Origin: CAYVUV01 sp964455095
GTDB lineage: Bacteria; Desulfobacterota; Binatia; HRBIN30; CADEER01
Direction of reading: 5' to 3'
DNA: 64,000 nucleotides
Assembly: GCA_964455095.1 (NCBI GenBank)
Contig: CAYVUV010000191.1
Coordinates: forward strand, 1 to 64,000
Position numbers and translations under genes: made by a program. Positions within the stretch are counted from its first letter, which is position 1. Each line of letters opens with the position of its first letter. This document shows, piece by piece, positions 11,286 to 18,580 of the stretch. The notes below the pieces were generated by a model, which was not told where the DNA came from, made no database searches, and saw only the letters and a list, made by a program, of their open reading frames with translations.

Positions 11286-11576
11286 GAACGGGACTTTATC
11301 AACAGGGGCAAATGAGAGGAAAACGCCATATTATCCAGCAACTTTCGGGGAGATAAGAGGCCCTCTCCACAGAACGGTCCACAGGCACTGCCGGAGGCCT
11401 GACGTCCGCTTTCTGGGCCTCTAATCGGCGCGGACAACGTCAGTTGGGCGAGTCGTTTAACGCGTTCGCGGCAAAGGAGCAAGAAAAATCGTGCGCGCCT
11501 CACCACGGTTCCCGCCGCCGCGTTGACCGGCGCCGGAACGAGGTGTAGCGAGACCGCAAGCGAGGGCTTGCCAAAC
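11286..11576. other. Candidate replication origin / divergent dnaA-hemL promoter region
   Basis: The gap lies where gene direction flips: dnaA-dnaN-gyrBA run left, hemL-atp-parB run right. It contains TTATCAACA at 11296-11304 (one mismatch to TTATCCACA), TTATCCAGC at 11331-11339 (two mismatches) and two copies of TCCACAG at 11366-11372 and 11378-11384 spaced 12 bases apart. An imperfect inverted repeat, CTGACGTCCGC (11399-11409) against GCGGACAACGTCAG (11430-11443), can form a bulged hairpin. No strongly AT-rich unwinding stretch is obvious. The origin call is inference from gene orientation plus weak boxes; promoters for dnaA and hemL must also lie here. Confidence 0.4.
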
Positions 11577-12863
11577 ATGCGCAGCGCAATCTCCGAACAG
11601 CTCTTCAAAGAGGCGAGTGGGTACATCCCGGGCGGCGTCAACAGCCCGGTGCGGGCGTGGAAGGCGGTCGGCGGCTCGCCGCGGTTCATCCAGCGCGCCA
11701 AGGGCTCCGAGATCGTCGATGCCGACGGCAACCGGTACATCGACTACGTCGGTTCCTGGGGGCCGATGATTCTCGGCCATGCGCACGGCACAGTGGTCAA
11801 AGCGATCCAGGACGCGCTGCGCGACGGCACCAGCTTCGGCGCGCCGACGGCACGCGAGGTCGAGATGGCCAAGCGCATCGCCGCGGCGCTGCCGGCCGCC
11901 GAGCGCGTGCGGCTGGTCAGCTCGGGCACCGAAGCGGCGATGACCGCGATTCGGCTGGCGCGCGCCTTCACCGGGCGCACGCGAATTCTCAAGTTCGACG
12001 GCTGCTACCATGGGCACTCGGACGCGCTGCTGGTGCGCGCCGGATCCGGGGCGATGACGTTCGGTGTGCCGGACAGCCCCGGCGTCACCGAGGCGGTGGC
12101 GAGCCAGACGTTGGTGGCGCAGTTCAATGCGCTCGACGAAGTCGCGGCGCGCTTTCACGCCGAGGGCGACCAGATCGCCGCCGTGATCGTCGAGCCGGTG
12201 GTCGGCAACATGGGCGTGGTGCTTCCCGAGCCGGGCTTTCTCGACGGCTTGCGCGAGGTGACCGCCGCGCACGGGGCCGTGCTGATCTTCGACGAGGTGA
12301 TGACCGGGTTTCGCCTCGCCTACGGCGGCGTGCAGACGCAGTGCGGCATCACGCCCGACCTGACTTGTCTCGGCAAAGTGATCGGAGGCGGCTTGCCCCT
12401 GGCGGCGGTCGCTGGGCGCGCGGAGATCATGGACCGCCTGGCGCCGTTGGGTCCGGTGTACCAGGCAGGAACCTTGTCGGGAAACCCGCTTGCCGTGGCC
12501 GCGGGACTGGCAACGCTAGAGTTGATCGAGCGCCCCGGGACGTACGAGCGACTGGAGGTAAGCGGCGCGCGGATCGAGGCCGGTCTGCGCGAGGGGTTGC
12601 AGCGCCACGGCGCGCGCGGCTGCGTCAACCGCGCCGGTTCGATGTGGACCATATTTTTCGGTGTCGATGCCGTGCGCGACGTCGCGACGGCGCAGCAGTG
12701 CGACCGCGAGCGCTTCGGCCGCTTCTTCGGTCGCATGCTCGAGCAGGGCGTCTACCTGCCCCCGTCGGCGTTCGAGGCCGCGTTCATCTCCCTGGCGCAC
12801 AGCGACGAGGACATCGAGGCGACGATCCGCGCCGCGGACCGGGCGATCGAGGAGTCGGCCTAG
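11577..12863 (+). CDS. hemL: Glutamate-1-semialdehyde 2,1-aminomutase
   Basis: 428 residues from the ATG at 11577 (MRSAISEQLF), typical for GSA aminomutase, a PLP enzyme that converts glutamate-1-semialdehyde to 5-aminolevulinate in the C5 route to heme and other tetrapyrroles. Signature segments are GGVNSPVRAW near the start, VSSGTEAAM, FDGCYHGHSDALL, VIVEPVVGNMG, the LIFDEVMTGFR motif and the PLP-lysine region CLGKVIGGGLP. A longer frame begins at 11523 but its extra 18 residues are not family-like. The next gene, atpZ, starts 15 bases after the stop, so hemL may head the atp transcript. Confidence 0.97.
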   Translation: MRSAISEQLFKEASGYIPGGVNSPVRAWKAVGGSPRFIQRAKGSEIVDADGNRYIDYVGSWGPMILGHAHGTVVKAIQDALRDGTSFGAPTAREVEMAKRIAAALPAAERVRLVSSGTEAAMTAIRLARAFTGRTRILKFDGCYHGHSDALLVRAGSGAMTFGVPDSPGVTEAVASQTLVAQFNALDEVAARFHAEGDQIAAVIVEPVVGNMGVVLPEPGFLDGLREVTAAHGAVLIFDEVMTGFRLAYGGVQTQCGITPDLTCLGKVIGGGLPLAAVAGRAEIMDRLAPLGPVYQAGTLSGNPLAVAAGLATLELIERPGTYERLEVSGARIEAGLREGLQRHGARGCVNRAGSMWTIFFGVDAVRDVATAQQCDRERFGRFFGRMLEQGVYLPPSAFEAAFISLAHSDEDIEATIRAADRAIEESA

Positions 12864-12878
12864 CGGCCGGCCGGCCCC

Positions 12879-13088
12879 ATGGATCGCGACGGGCTGGTAG
12901 CCGGCGCGCGCTACGCGGCGTTCGGGTTCGAATTTGGCGCCATCATCGCCGCCGCGGTCGTCGCCGGATACTACCTCGACCAGTACTGCGGCACCGCGCC
13001 GCTGTTCACGCTGGTGCTCACGATCGGGGGCATGGTCGGGGCCGTCAGGCGCTTGATTTGGTCGCTAAAAAAGCATACCTCCCGCTGA
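12879..13088 (+). CDS. atpZ: AtpZ-type F0F1 ATPase accessory membrane protein
   Basis: 69 residues with two hydrophobic helices (about 14-32 and 40-58) and the short cytoplasmic ends typical of AtpZ, the small protein encoded ahead of atpI/atpB in many F0 operons. The family has been proposed to assist Mg2+/Ca2+ supply or ATP synthase assembly. The conserved core shows as GAIIAAAVVAGYYLDQYCGT followed by a Gly-rich turn before the second helix. It is the first of four consecutive F0-related genes on the plus strand. Confidence 0.8.
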   Translation: MDRDGLVAGARYAAFGFEFGAIIAAAVVAGYYLDQYCGTAPLFTLVLTIGGMVGAVRRLIWSLKKHTSR

Positions 13089-13109
13089 TTCCCTTCGCTG
13101 ACTCACCCT

Positions 13110-13469
13110 ATGGAAATGCGAGCTGAAGACATCGAGCGCTGGCACCTCGCGCTGCTGGGCGCTGCGACGGCATTGGCGCTGCTGACGCGCTGGGTGTCGC
13201 CGGCCAGCGTGTTGCTCGGCGGGGCCGTGATGGGGGTCAATTTCTGGCTCATGCGCCAGGTGTCGAAACGCGTGCTGGCGCGCGCGGGGCGCGGCCATCC
13301 GGCCTTCGTGGTCGGGTTGATCCTGGCGAAGTTCACTTTGTTTCTCGGCCTGCTGGGCCTGTTGTTCTGGCGCGTGCCGATCGACGGCGCCGGGTTTGGC
13401 ATTGGCGCGACGATGCTGTTGGTCGCGTGTGTGGCGGCCGCGCTGCGCGGGCAGCCGGCGGCGCTGTAG
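13110..13469 (+). CDS. atpI: ATP synthase subunit I-like membrane protein
   Basis: 119 residues, four predicted hydrophobic helices (LALLGAATALALLTRWV, ASVLLGGAVMGVNFWLM, FVVGLILAKFTLFLGLLGLL, IGATMLLVACVAAAL). The first two helices and the NFWLM turn resemble the ATP synthase I family, which helps assemble the c-ring. Position between atpZ and atpB fits this role. Sequence conservation in the family is low, so the call leans on topology and context. It ends 11 bases before the atpB start. Confidence 0.75.
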   Translation: MEMRAEDIERWHLALLGAATALALLTRWVSPASVLLGGAVMGVNFWLMRQVSKRVLARAGRGHPAFVVGLILAKFTLFLGLLGLLFWRVPIDGAGFGIGATMLLVACVAAALRGQPAAL

Positions 13470-13480
13470 GGGGTTCAGAC

Positions 13481-14191
13481 GTGGAACACGGCTTTCAATG
13501 GGTCTCGATCATCCCGGGGCTGAACGCGATCCCCGAGCACACTGCCACCGCGACGTTGGTGGTGCTTGCCCTCCTGGTATGGGCCCTGATCGGCCGCCGC
13601 CAGCTCGCGGCCGCCAGCGACGCGGTCGTGCCCGACGGGACGATGACGGCGCGCAACAGCCTCGAAGTCTTCATACAGTGGTTCGCATCGCTCGTCGAAG
13701 GCGCCCTGGGCCCGCACTCGCGCAAGTACGTGCCGCTCTACGGCACCTTTTTCATCTTCATCGTCGCTTCCAACCTGGTCGGTCTGATCCCCGGATTCTC
13801 GCCGCCGACGAGCAACATCAACATCACGCTGGCGCTCGGCGTGACGTCGTTCGTGATGTACAACGTCTACGCTTTCCAGGCCCACGGCGCGTCGTACCTG
13901 AAGCACTTTCTCGGCCCGGTGTGGTGGCTGGTGTTTCTCATGCTGCCGCTCGAGATCATCGACAACTTCCTGCGGCCGATCACGTTGACCCTGCGACTCA
14001 TGATGAACATGTTCGCCGACCATCTCGTGCTCGACATCTTCACCGGCCTCACCTACGCGGTGGTTCCGGTCGTCTTTCTGATGCTCGGCACGTTCGTGTC
14101 GCTGATCCAAGCCTTCGTGTTTACGCTGCTCAGCCTGGTGTACGTCGCCCTCGCCGTCGGCAGCCACGGCGATGATCACGAGCACCACTGA
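13481..14191 (+). CDS. atpB: ATP synthase F0 subunit a
   Basis: 236 residues if started at the GTG at 13481, which follows TAGGGGG and fits the family's N-terminus (EHGFQWVSIIPGLNAIPEHT); the in-frame ATG at 13427 overlaps atpI and adds non-family residues. Subunit a forms the proton half-channels next to the c-ring. The essential channel arginine is R172 in the helix TLTLRLMMNMFADH, and the conserved last helix reads IQAFVFTLLSLVYVALAVG. The N-terminal region ends with the usual periplasmic loop before the first long helix. The C-terminus is His-rich (HGDDHEHH), as in many homologues. Confidence 0.95.
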   Translation: MEHGFQWVSIIPGLNAIPEHTATATLVVLALLVWALIGRRQLAAASDAVVPDGTMTARNSLEVFIQWFASLVEGALGPHSRKYVPLYGTFFIFIVASNLVGLIPGFSPPTSNINITLALGVTSFVMYNVYAFQAHGASYLKHFLGPVWWLVFLMLPLEIIDNFLRPITLTLRLMMNMFADHLVLDIFTGLTYAVVPVVFLMLGTFVSLIQAFVFTLLSLVYVALAVGSHGDDHEHH

Positions 14192-14303
14192 TCGATTCAA
14201 GACTGTTCAACCCAGAAGGTTCGCGGGCCGAGGTGTGGCGAGGATGACAGATGAGGCGTGGCCGGAAGCGATCTTCTATTTCACCGTAAGGAGGACAGGA
14301 ACC

Positions 14304-14621
14304 ATGTGGAGCAAGATGAAAGTACTGGCGATCACCACCATCGCGATGGCGGTGAGCCAGGGGACGGCCTTCGCCCAGGAGGGCGCAGCCGATCCAAGCA
14401 GAGCGTGGATCGCCATGGCCGCGGGTCTCTCGATCGCCATCGCGGCTGCCGGCGCCGCGATCGGACAGGGCCGCGCCGTCGCCGCCGCCATGGAGTCGAT
14501 CGGGCGCAACCCGAACGCCGCTGACCGCATTCAGCTGCCCATGATCATCGGTATCGCGTTCATCGAGGCGTTGGCCATCTACGCCCTCGTGATCGCGTTC
14601 TTTCTGCAGGGCAAGATCTAG
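14304..14621 (+). CDS. atpE: ATP synthase F0 subunit c, with N-terminal signal-like segment
   Basis: 105 residues. The start at 14304 has a strong AGGAGG site. Residues 1-24 look like a cleavable signal peptide (MKVLAITTIAMAVSQGTAFA, then QEG); removing it leaves about 81 residues, the usual size of subunit c. The hairpin follows: helix 1 with GLSIAIAAAGAAIGQGRAVA, the polar loop RNP, and helix 2 with the ion-binding glutamate E88 (IGIAFIEALAIYALV). The residue after E88 is Ala, not Ser/Thr, which argues for proton rather than sodium coupling. It is the last gene of the F0 cluster; the F1 genes are not in this window. Confidence 0.93.
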   Translation: MWSKMKVLAITTIAMAVSQGTAFAQEGAADPSRAWIAMAAGLSIAIAAAGAAIGQGRAVAAAMESIGRNPNAADRIQLPMIIGIAFIEALAIYALVIAFFLQGKI

Positions 14622-14644
14622 TCCGCAATCAGTTACATGCAGTG

Positions 14645-14680
14645 AAGGGGCGGTGGTGGCGACACCCCGCCCCTTTTCTT
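14645..14680 (+). terminator. Rho-independent terminator after atpE
   Basis: AAGGGGCGG (14645-14653) pairs perfectly with CCGCCCCTT (14667-14675) across a 13-base loop, and the right arm runs into TTTTCTTT. It lies 24 bases past the atpE stop and ends the atpZ-I-B-E transcript before parB. Confidence 0.85.
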
Positions 14681-14751
14681 TCGGCGCGGCACCGCGACGC
14701 GCCTTGTAGTCCGCGCGCGCGACGCGATATCATCCCGGCGCGGGAGACATC

Positions 14752-15576
14752 ATGGGGGATGCGGAACGCGCGGCACCGCGCACACTGGTGGCCGGTTCGA
14801 TCCACCGCGGCGCACGCACCGTGCTGGCCGCCCTGGCGCTCGAGAAGATCCGGCCCAATCCCGCCCAACCGCGCCGCCACTTCGACCCCGACGCGCTCGC
14901 CGAGCTGTCGGCCTCGATCCGCCAGCGCGGCCTGCTGCAGCCGGTCATCGTCAAACGCGACGGCGACGGCTTCCTGCTCATGGCCGGCGAACGCCGCTAC
15001 CGGGCCGCCAAGCTCGCCGGCCTCACGGTCATCCCGGCGCTGGTGCGCGACGATGATCCGATCGAGATCGCCATCATCGAGAATCTGCAGCGCGAGGATC
15101 TCTCGCCGCTCGAAGAAGCCGAGGGCCTCGGCGCGCTGATCGAGCAGTACGGCTACACGCACGACGGCCTGGCCGAGCTGGTGGGCAAGAGCCGCCCCTA
15201 TGTCAGCAACACACTGGCGTTGCGCCGCCTGCCCGAGCACATCAAGAACGCCTACCACGAACGCCCGGAGGTCTCGCGCGAGATCATGATCTCGGTGGCG
15301 CGCGCCGAGACGCCCGAGCGCCAGGAGCTGCTCTGGCGTCTGGCGACGATGCGCAAGCTCTCGGTCCAGCGCTTCCGCTCCGAGCAGGCTGGTGCGGAGG
15401 GCGCCGCTGACGAGATCCGCGAGATGGCGCGCCTGGTGCGGCGCCTGGGCCGCAAGCTGCGCGCGCTCGACACCGCCGCCCTGCCCGACGACCAACGCCA
15501 GCACCTGCGACGGCTGCTCGATCGCGCCCAGGCGCGCATCGCGCGCACGCAAATCAGCCTCGGCGCGAAGGATTGA
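14752..15576 (+). CDS. parB: Chromosome partitioning protein ParB
   Basis: 274 residues. The N-terminal ParB/Srx domain has IRPNPAQPRRHFD, the CTPase motifs GERRYRA (79-85) and ENLQRED (110-116), followed by a helix-turn-helix at about 135-160 (LAELVGKSRPYVSNTLALRRL) that binds parS. The C-terminal 40 residues are a likely dimerisation segment. ParB loads on parS near the origin and acts with the ParA ATPase in segregation. parA is not beside it, and no parS palindrome was noticed in the window by eye. Its position about 3.5 kb from dnaA agrees with an origin-proximal locus. Confidence 0.96.
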   Translation: MGDAERAAPRTLVAGSIHRGARTVLAALALEKIRPNPAQPRRHFDPDALAELSASIRQRGLLQPVIVKRDGDGFLLMAGERRYRAAKLAGLTVIPALVRDDDPIEIAIIENLQREDLSPLEEAEGLGALIEQYGYTHDGLAELVGKSRPYVSNTLALRRLPEHIKNAYHERPEVSREIMISVARAETPERQELLWRLATMRKLSVQRFRSEQAGAEGAADEIREMARLVRRLGRKLRALDTAALPDDQRQHLRRLLDRAQARIARTQISLGAKD

Positions 15577-15586
15577 GTCCGCCGCG

Positions 15587-16543
15587 TCAGGGGACCACGC
15601 CGGCCTCGCGCAGGGCGATCTGGACGGCGGGGTACTGCACCAAGAGGGCCGGGTAGGCGATCGGCATGGCGCGCATGTCCGCCAAGGCGAGCATCCCGCC
15701 GGCGCCGCCGGGACCGCCGCGCAGGGCGACGAGATCGCCGCTCAGCGCGATATGCTGCGCGACGGGCGGCGACAGCAGCGATTCGAGCAGCTCTTGCGCG
15801 GCGCGGCCGTTGCGCGCCGCGGCGGCGATCGCCACGATGTCCGGCAGCAATACGGCGCCGAGGCCACTCTGATCGGGCACGAAGACCTCGATGCGCGGGG
15901 CCCCTTCCTGGGCGGCCAGTGCGAGGTCGCTGTCGAGCAACGCCACGGCGCGCTCGCCGGCGATCAGCGCGTCGCGCGCGGCCTCGTCGGAGGCCACCAG
16001 CAACGCGCCGCCGTCGCGCAGCGCGCGGTAGAAGGACACCCCTCGCTCGGTGCCCAGTGCCGCAAACAGCGCCGCGGCATGCAGCGCGCTGGAGCCGTCG
16101 TTGGGCGTGGCGAGCACCAGGCGCGCCGCCCACTTGGGTTCCGCGAGCTGCAACACCGAGGTGGGCGCGTCATCCGCCGACACCTTGTCGCGATCGTATG
16201 CAATGACCCGGGCCCGCGCCACGACGGCAATCCAGCGCCCGTCCGGATCGACGAACCCGGGAGGCGCGGCGGCGGTCAGCGCCACCGGCAGCTGCGCCAG
16301 TTTGCCGGCCCGCGCCAGGCGCAGCGGGCGCAGCGGATCGCGCTCCCACAATACGTCGGCGTCGCCTGCCCCGACCGCATCGATGATGCGCACGTCGGTC
16401 TTGGCGTTGGAGCCGTAGGTGCGCAACACTGGCTCAGCCAGCTCGCGGCGCGCCGCCGCGACCCCGACGGTGAGCTCAGAGCGGCGCTCGCAGGCGCCAG
16501 CCGTCAGGGCGAGGAGGAGCAATATCGACAGGCGGACGCGCAT
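15587..16543 (-). CDS. Solute-binding lipoprotein of an Fe3+-type ABC transporter
   Basis: 318 residues from the ATG at 16543. MRVRLSILLLLALTAGAC is a lipoprotein signal with the acylated cysteine at 18. The rest is a type II periplasmic binding fold (ELTVGVAAARRELAEPVL... and the C-terminal FVPDQSGLGAVLLPDIVAIAAAA) like FbpA/FutA iron-binding proteins and related substrate-binding proteins. No permease or ATPase gene is adjacent, so it is an orphan here and the ligand is uncertain. An upstream in-frame ATG at 16564 is possible. It converges on parB, whose end is 10 bases away. Confidence 0.75.
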   Translation of the reverse strand: MRVRLSILLLLALTAGACERRSELTVGVAAARRELAEPVLRTYGSNAKTDVRIIDAVGAGDADVLWERDPLRPLRLARAGKLAQLPVALTAAAPPGFVDPDGRWIAVVARARVIAYDRDKVSADDAPTSVLQLAEPKWAARLVLATPNDGSSALHAAALFAALGTERGVSFYRALRDGGALLVASDEAARDALIAGERAVALLDSDLALAAQEGAPRIEVFVPDQSGLGAVLLPDIVAIAAAARNGRAAQELLESLLSPPVAQHIALSGDLVALRGGPGGAGGMLALADMRAMPIAYPALLVQYPAVQIALREAGVVP

Positions 16544-16647
16544 GACGGACAGGCCGCCGACCATAGGGACGCGCCGCGGCGCCGTCAACGCAGCGCCTTG
16601 TCGCCCGCTTTGGCATCGGCTAGCGTCAGCCGCGCACGGTGACAGGG

Positions 16648-16995
16648 ATGGCGACCAAAGAGGACTTCTACGATCAGGCCGTGGACCATGTCGCCGAGGG
16701 CGACCTGGAGGCAGCGGTCGCGGCCTATCGCCAGGCCCTGGCGCTCGATCCCGACTATGCCGACGTCTGGGAGGGCCTGTCGATGGCGCTGGCCGATCTC
16801 GAGCGCTTCGATGAGGCGGTCGCCGCGGCGACGCGGGTGGTCGAGCTGGTGCCGGACGATCAGCTGTCCTACACCAACATCTCGCGCATCTACCAGCGCG
16901 CCGGCGACGTGCCCAAGGCCGAAGAGTGGGCGGCAAAGGGGCGCGTGCTCGACTGGAAGCGCCAGCTCAAAGAAGGCAAAGGATCGGCCGAATGA
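16648..16995 (+). CDS. Small tetratricopeptide-repeat protein
   Basis: 115 residues from ATG 16648; an alternative GTG start lies at 16639. About three TPR units are visible: DFYDQAVDHVAEGDLEAAVAAYRQALALDP, then YADVWEGLSMALADLERFDEAVAAATRVVELVP, then a last unit to EEWAAKGRV. There is no signal peptide or membrane helix, so it is a cytoplasmic scaffold-type protein. Its partner is unknown. The next gene (DUF971) starts 17 bases after the stop, suggesting an operon of two. Confidence 0.8.
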   Translation: MATKEDFYDQAVDHVAEGDLEAAVAAYRQALALDPDYADVWEGLSMALADLERFDEAVAAATRVVELVPDDQLSYTNISRIYQRAGDVPKAEEWAAKGRVLDWKRQLKEGKGSAE

Positions 16996-17011
16996 GCCAC
17001 CAGGTGCCGCG

Positions 17012-17356
17012 ATGAGCGATGCCGCTCCGGTGCGCGCGCGTCCGCGCTATCCCGTCGAAGTGCGCCGCTTGGCCGAGGAAGGCCTGCTGCGCATCACCTG
17101 GGACGACGACCACGTCAGCGACTATCCCCTCGCCTATCTGCGCGGCTGGTGTCCGTGCGCGACCTGCCAGGGGCACGGCAACGAGCGCCGCTATGTGCAC
17201 GCCGCCAACGTCGCGGTCGCGGCGATCGGCGTGGTGGGCAAGTACGCGCTCAACGTGACGTGGGGCGACGGCCACGACACCGGGATCTATTCGTACCGCT
17301 ATCTGCGCGAGCTCTGCCCGTGCCCGACCTGCGCCGGGCAAGCCGCGGCGCAGTGA
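17012..17356 (+). CDS. DUF971 domain protein
   Basis: 114 residues, almost all one DUF971 domain (gamma-butyrobetaine-hydroxylase-like N-terminal domain). Typical features are LRITWDDDHVSDYPLAYLRGWCPCATCQG and the later YSYRYLRELCPCPTCAG, giving two CPCxxC groups that could bind zinc or an iron-sulfur cluster. Freestanding DUF971 proteins occur beside iron-sulfur assembly or Mrp-type genes in other bacteria; here it follows a TPR gene and faces a ferredoxin-like gene. The biochemical role is not known. Confidence 0.85.
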   Translation: MSDAAPVRARPRYPVEVRRLAEEGLLRITWDDDHVSDYPLAYLRGWCPCATCQGHGNERRYVHAANVAVAAIGVVGKYALNVTWGDGHDTGIYSYRYLRELCPCPTCAGQAAAQ

Positions 17357-17371
17357 GCCCGCGCCGCGGAA

Positions 17372-17887
17372 TCACCCCTTCGCCTTCTCCCAGTTGATCA
17401 GCTTGCGCTCCTCGGCGTTCATCTTGTCGCGCAGGCGCGAGCCCTTGCCGAGGTGGCGCACGCTGAGCGGGCCGTCCTCGGTGAAGTACTCTTCGTAGGA
17501 TTTGGCCGGCTCGTAGACCTCCGGCTTTTTGTCGCCGATCTCGACGCCCAGCAACTGCTCGACGAAGTCGATGTTGTACATGCGCACCGCGTCGTAGTCG
17601 GTGAGCAAGGCGCACACCTCGACGCAGATGTAGCAGCCGATGCACTCCTGATAGCGGTCCTGTACCGGCTGCAGGCCGCGTCCGGGCAACGAGTTGTCCT
17701 GCAGGTACTCGATGCAGCCCACCGGGCAGAACTCCGGGCACTTGCCGCAGGGGAAGCACAGGTTGGTGTCCATGAACGCCACCTCGCGCGGCCGCTTCTT
17801 CTTCTCGGCGATTTCCTCCGGGAGCGGCGCTTCGGGAATGCGGTCTTCCTTCAGGCGGCGAATGATCAGTTCAACTGCGGCGGCCAT
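17372..17887 (-). CDS. 2[4Fe-4S] ferredoxin-type protein
   Basis: 171 residues from the ATG at 17887, which sits 6 bases after AGGAGG (the ATG at 17893 abuts it). Two 4Fe-4S motifs are present: CFPCGKCPEFCPVGC around residues 44-58 and CIGCYICVEVC around 82-92. The region after these is charged and has no membrane helix. It is probably an electron carrier or the iron-sulfur subunit of a larger oxidoreductase, but no catalytic partner is adjacent. It lies 75 bases downstream of leuD on the same strand's far side (leuD ends at 17963), so it could be read with leuCD. Confidence 0.8.
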   Translation of the reverse strand: MAAAVELIIRRLKEDRIPEAPLPEEIAEKKKRPREVAFMDTNLCFPCGKCPEFCPVGCIEYLQDNSLPGRGLQPVQDRYQECIGCYICVEVCALLTDYDAVRMYNIDFVEQLLGVEIGDKKPEVYEPAKSYEEYFTEDGPLSVRHLGKGSRLRDKMNAEERKLINWEKAKG

Positions 17888-17962
17888 CAACATCCTCCTG
17901 GAAACTGCGCGTGCCGACGGCGCATACCGCGGCGATCGGGCCAGTGCAAGGCGCGTGCGGGC

Positions 17963-18580
17963 CTAGAATCCCCGCACATACGGCAGGCGCGCGGCCGTGG
18001 CGCGGACTTCCTCGCGCGCCGCGAGCAGCACGCGGGTGGCGTCCCAGCTGCCCTCCAGGAGCTGTCGCCGCGCCGTGGCGGGCATCTGCACCGGATAGCT
18101 CTTATCCTGGTAGGTGGCGGTGAGCGCGTCGACGTCGACGACCAGCTCGTGCGTGGGGTCCTGCTCGACCGCCGCCATCAAGGCCGCCACCGTTGTCTCG
18201 TCGGCGGTCACACAGGGGATCCCGAGCGCGACGCAGTTGCCGAAGAAGATATCGGCGAACGACTCCCCGACCAGGGCCTTGATCCCCCAGCGCAGCAGCG
18301 CCTGCGGCGCGTGCTCGCGCGAGGACCCGCAGCCGAAGTTCTTGTTGACGATGGCGACGCGCGGCCCTTTGGCCTGGTAGCGCGGGTCGTCGAAGACGTG
18401 GCCGGTCTCCCGCCCCTCGGCATCGCGGCGCACGTCGTAGAAGGCGTACTGGCCGAGGCCGTCGAAGGTGATGGCCTTCATGAAGCGGGCTGGGATGATG
18501 CGGTCGGTGTCGATCTCGTTGCCGCGCAGCGGAATCGGCCGGCCGGCGACGCGGCGGATGGTGATCAGCGTTTCGCTCAT
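17963..18580 (-). CDS. leuD: 3-isopropylmalate dehydratase small subunit
   Basis: 205 residues. LeuD pairs with LeuC to isomerise 2-isopropylmalate to 3-isopropylmalate in leucine synthesis. The swivel-domain signatures are present: IDTDRIIPARFMK, then NFGCGSSREHAPQALLRWG and the SFADIFFGNCVALGIP stretch. Its ATG at 18580 overlaps the leuC TGA by four bases (ATGA), so the two are translationally coupled. Confidence 0.96.
   Translation of the reverse strand: MSETLITIRRVAGRPIPLRGNEIDTDRIIPARFMKAITFDGLGQYAFYDVRRDAEGRETGHVFDDPRYQAKGPRVAIVNKNFGCGSSREHAPQALLRWGIKALVGESFADIFFGNCVALGIPCVTADETTVAALMAAVEQDPTHELVVDVDALTATYQDKSYPVQMPATARRQLLEGSWDATRVLLAAREEVRATAARLPYVRGF

Noticed and set aside
11286..15600. 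parS (TGTTTCACGTGAAACA-like) sites near parB
   Set aside because: None seen by eye; a whole-genome search with mismatches would be needed.
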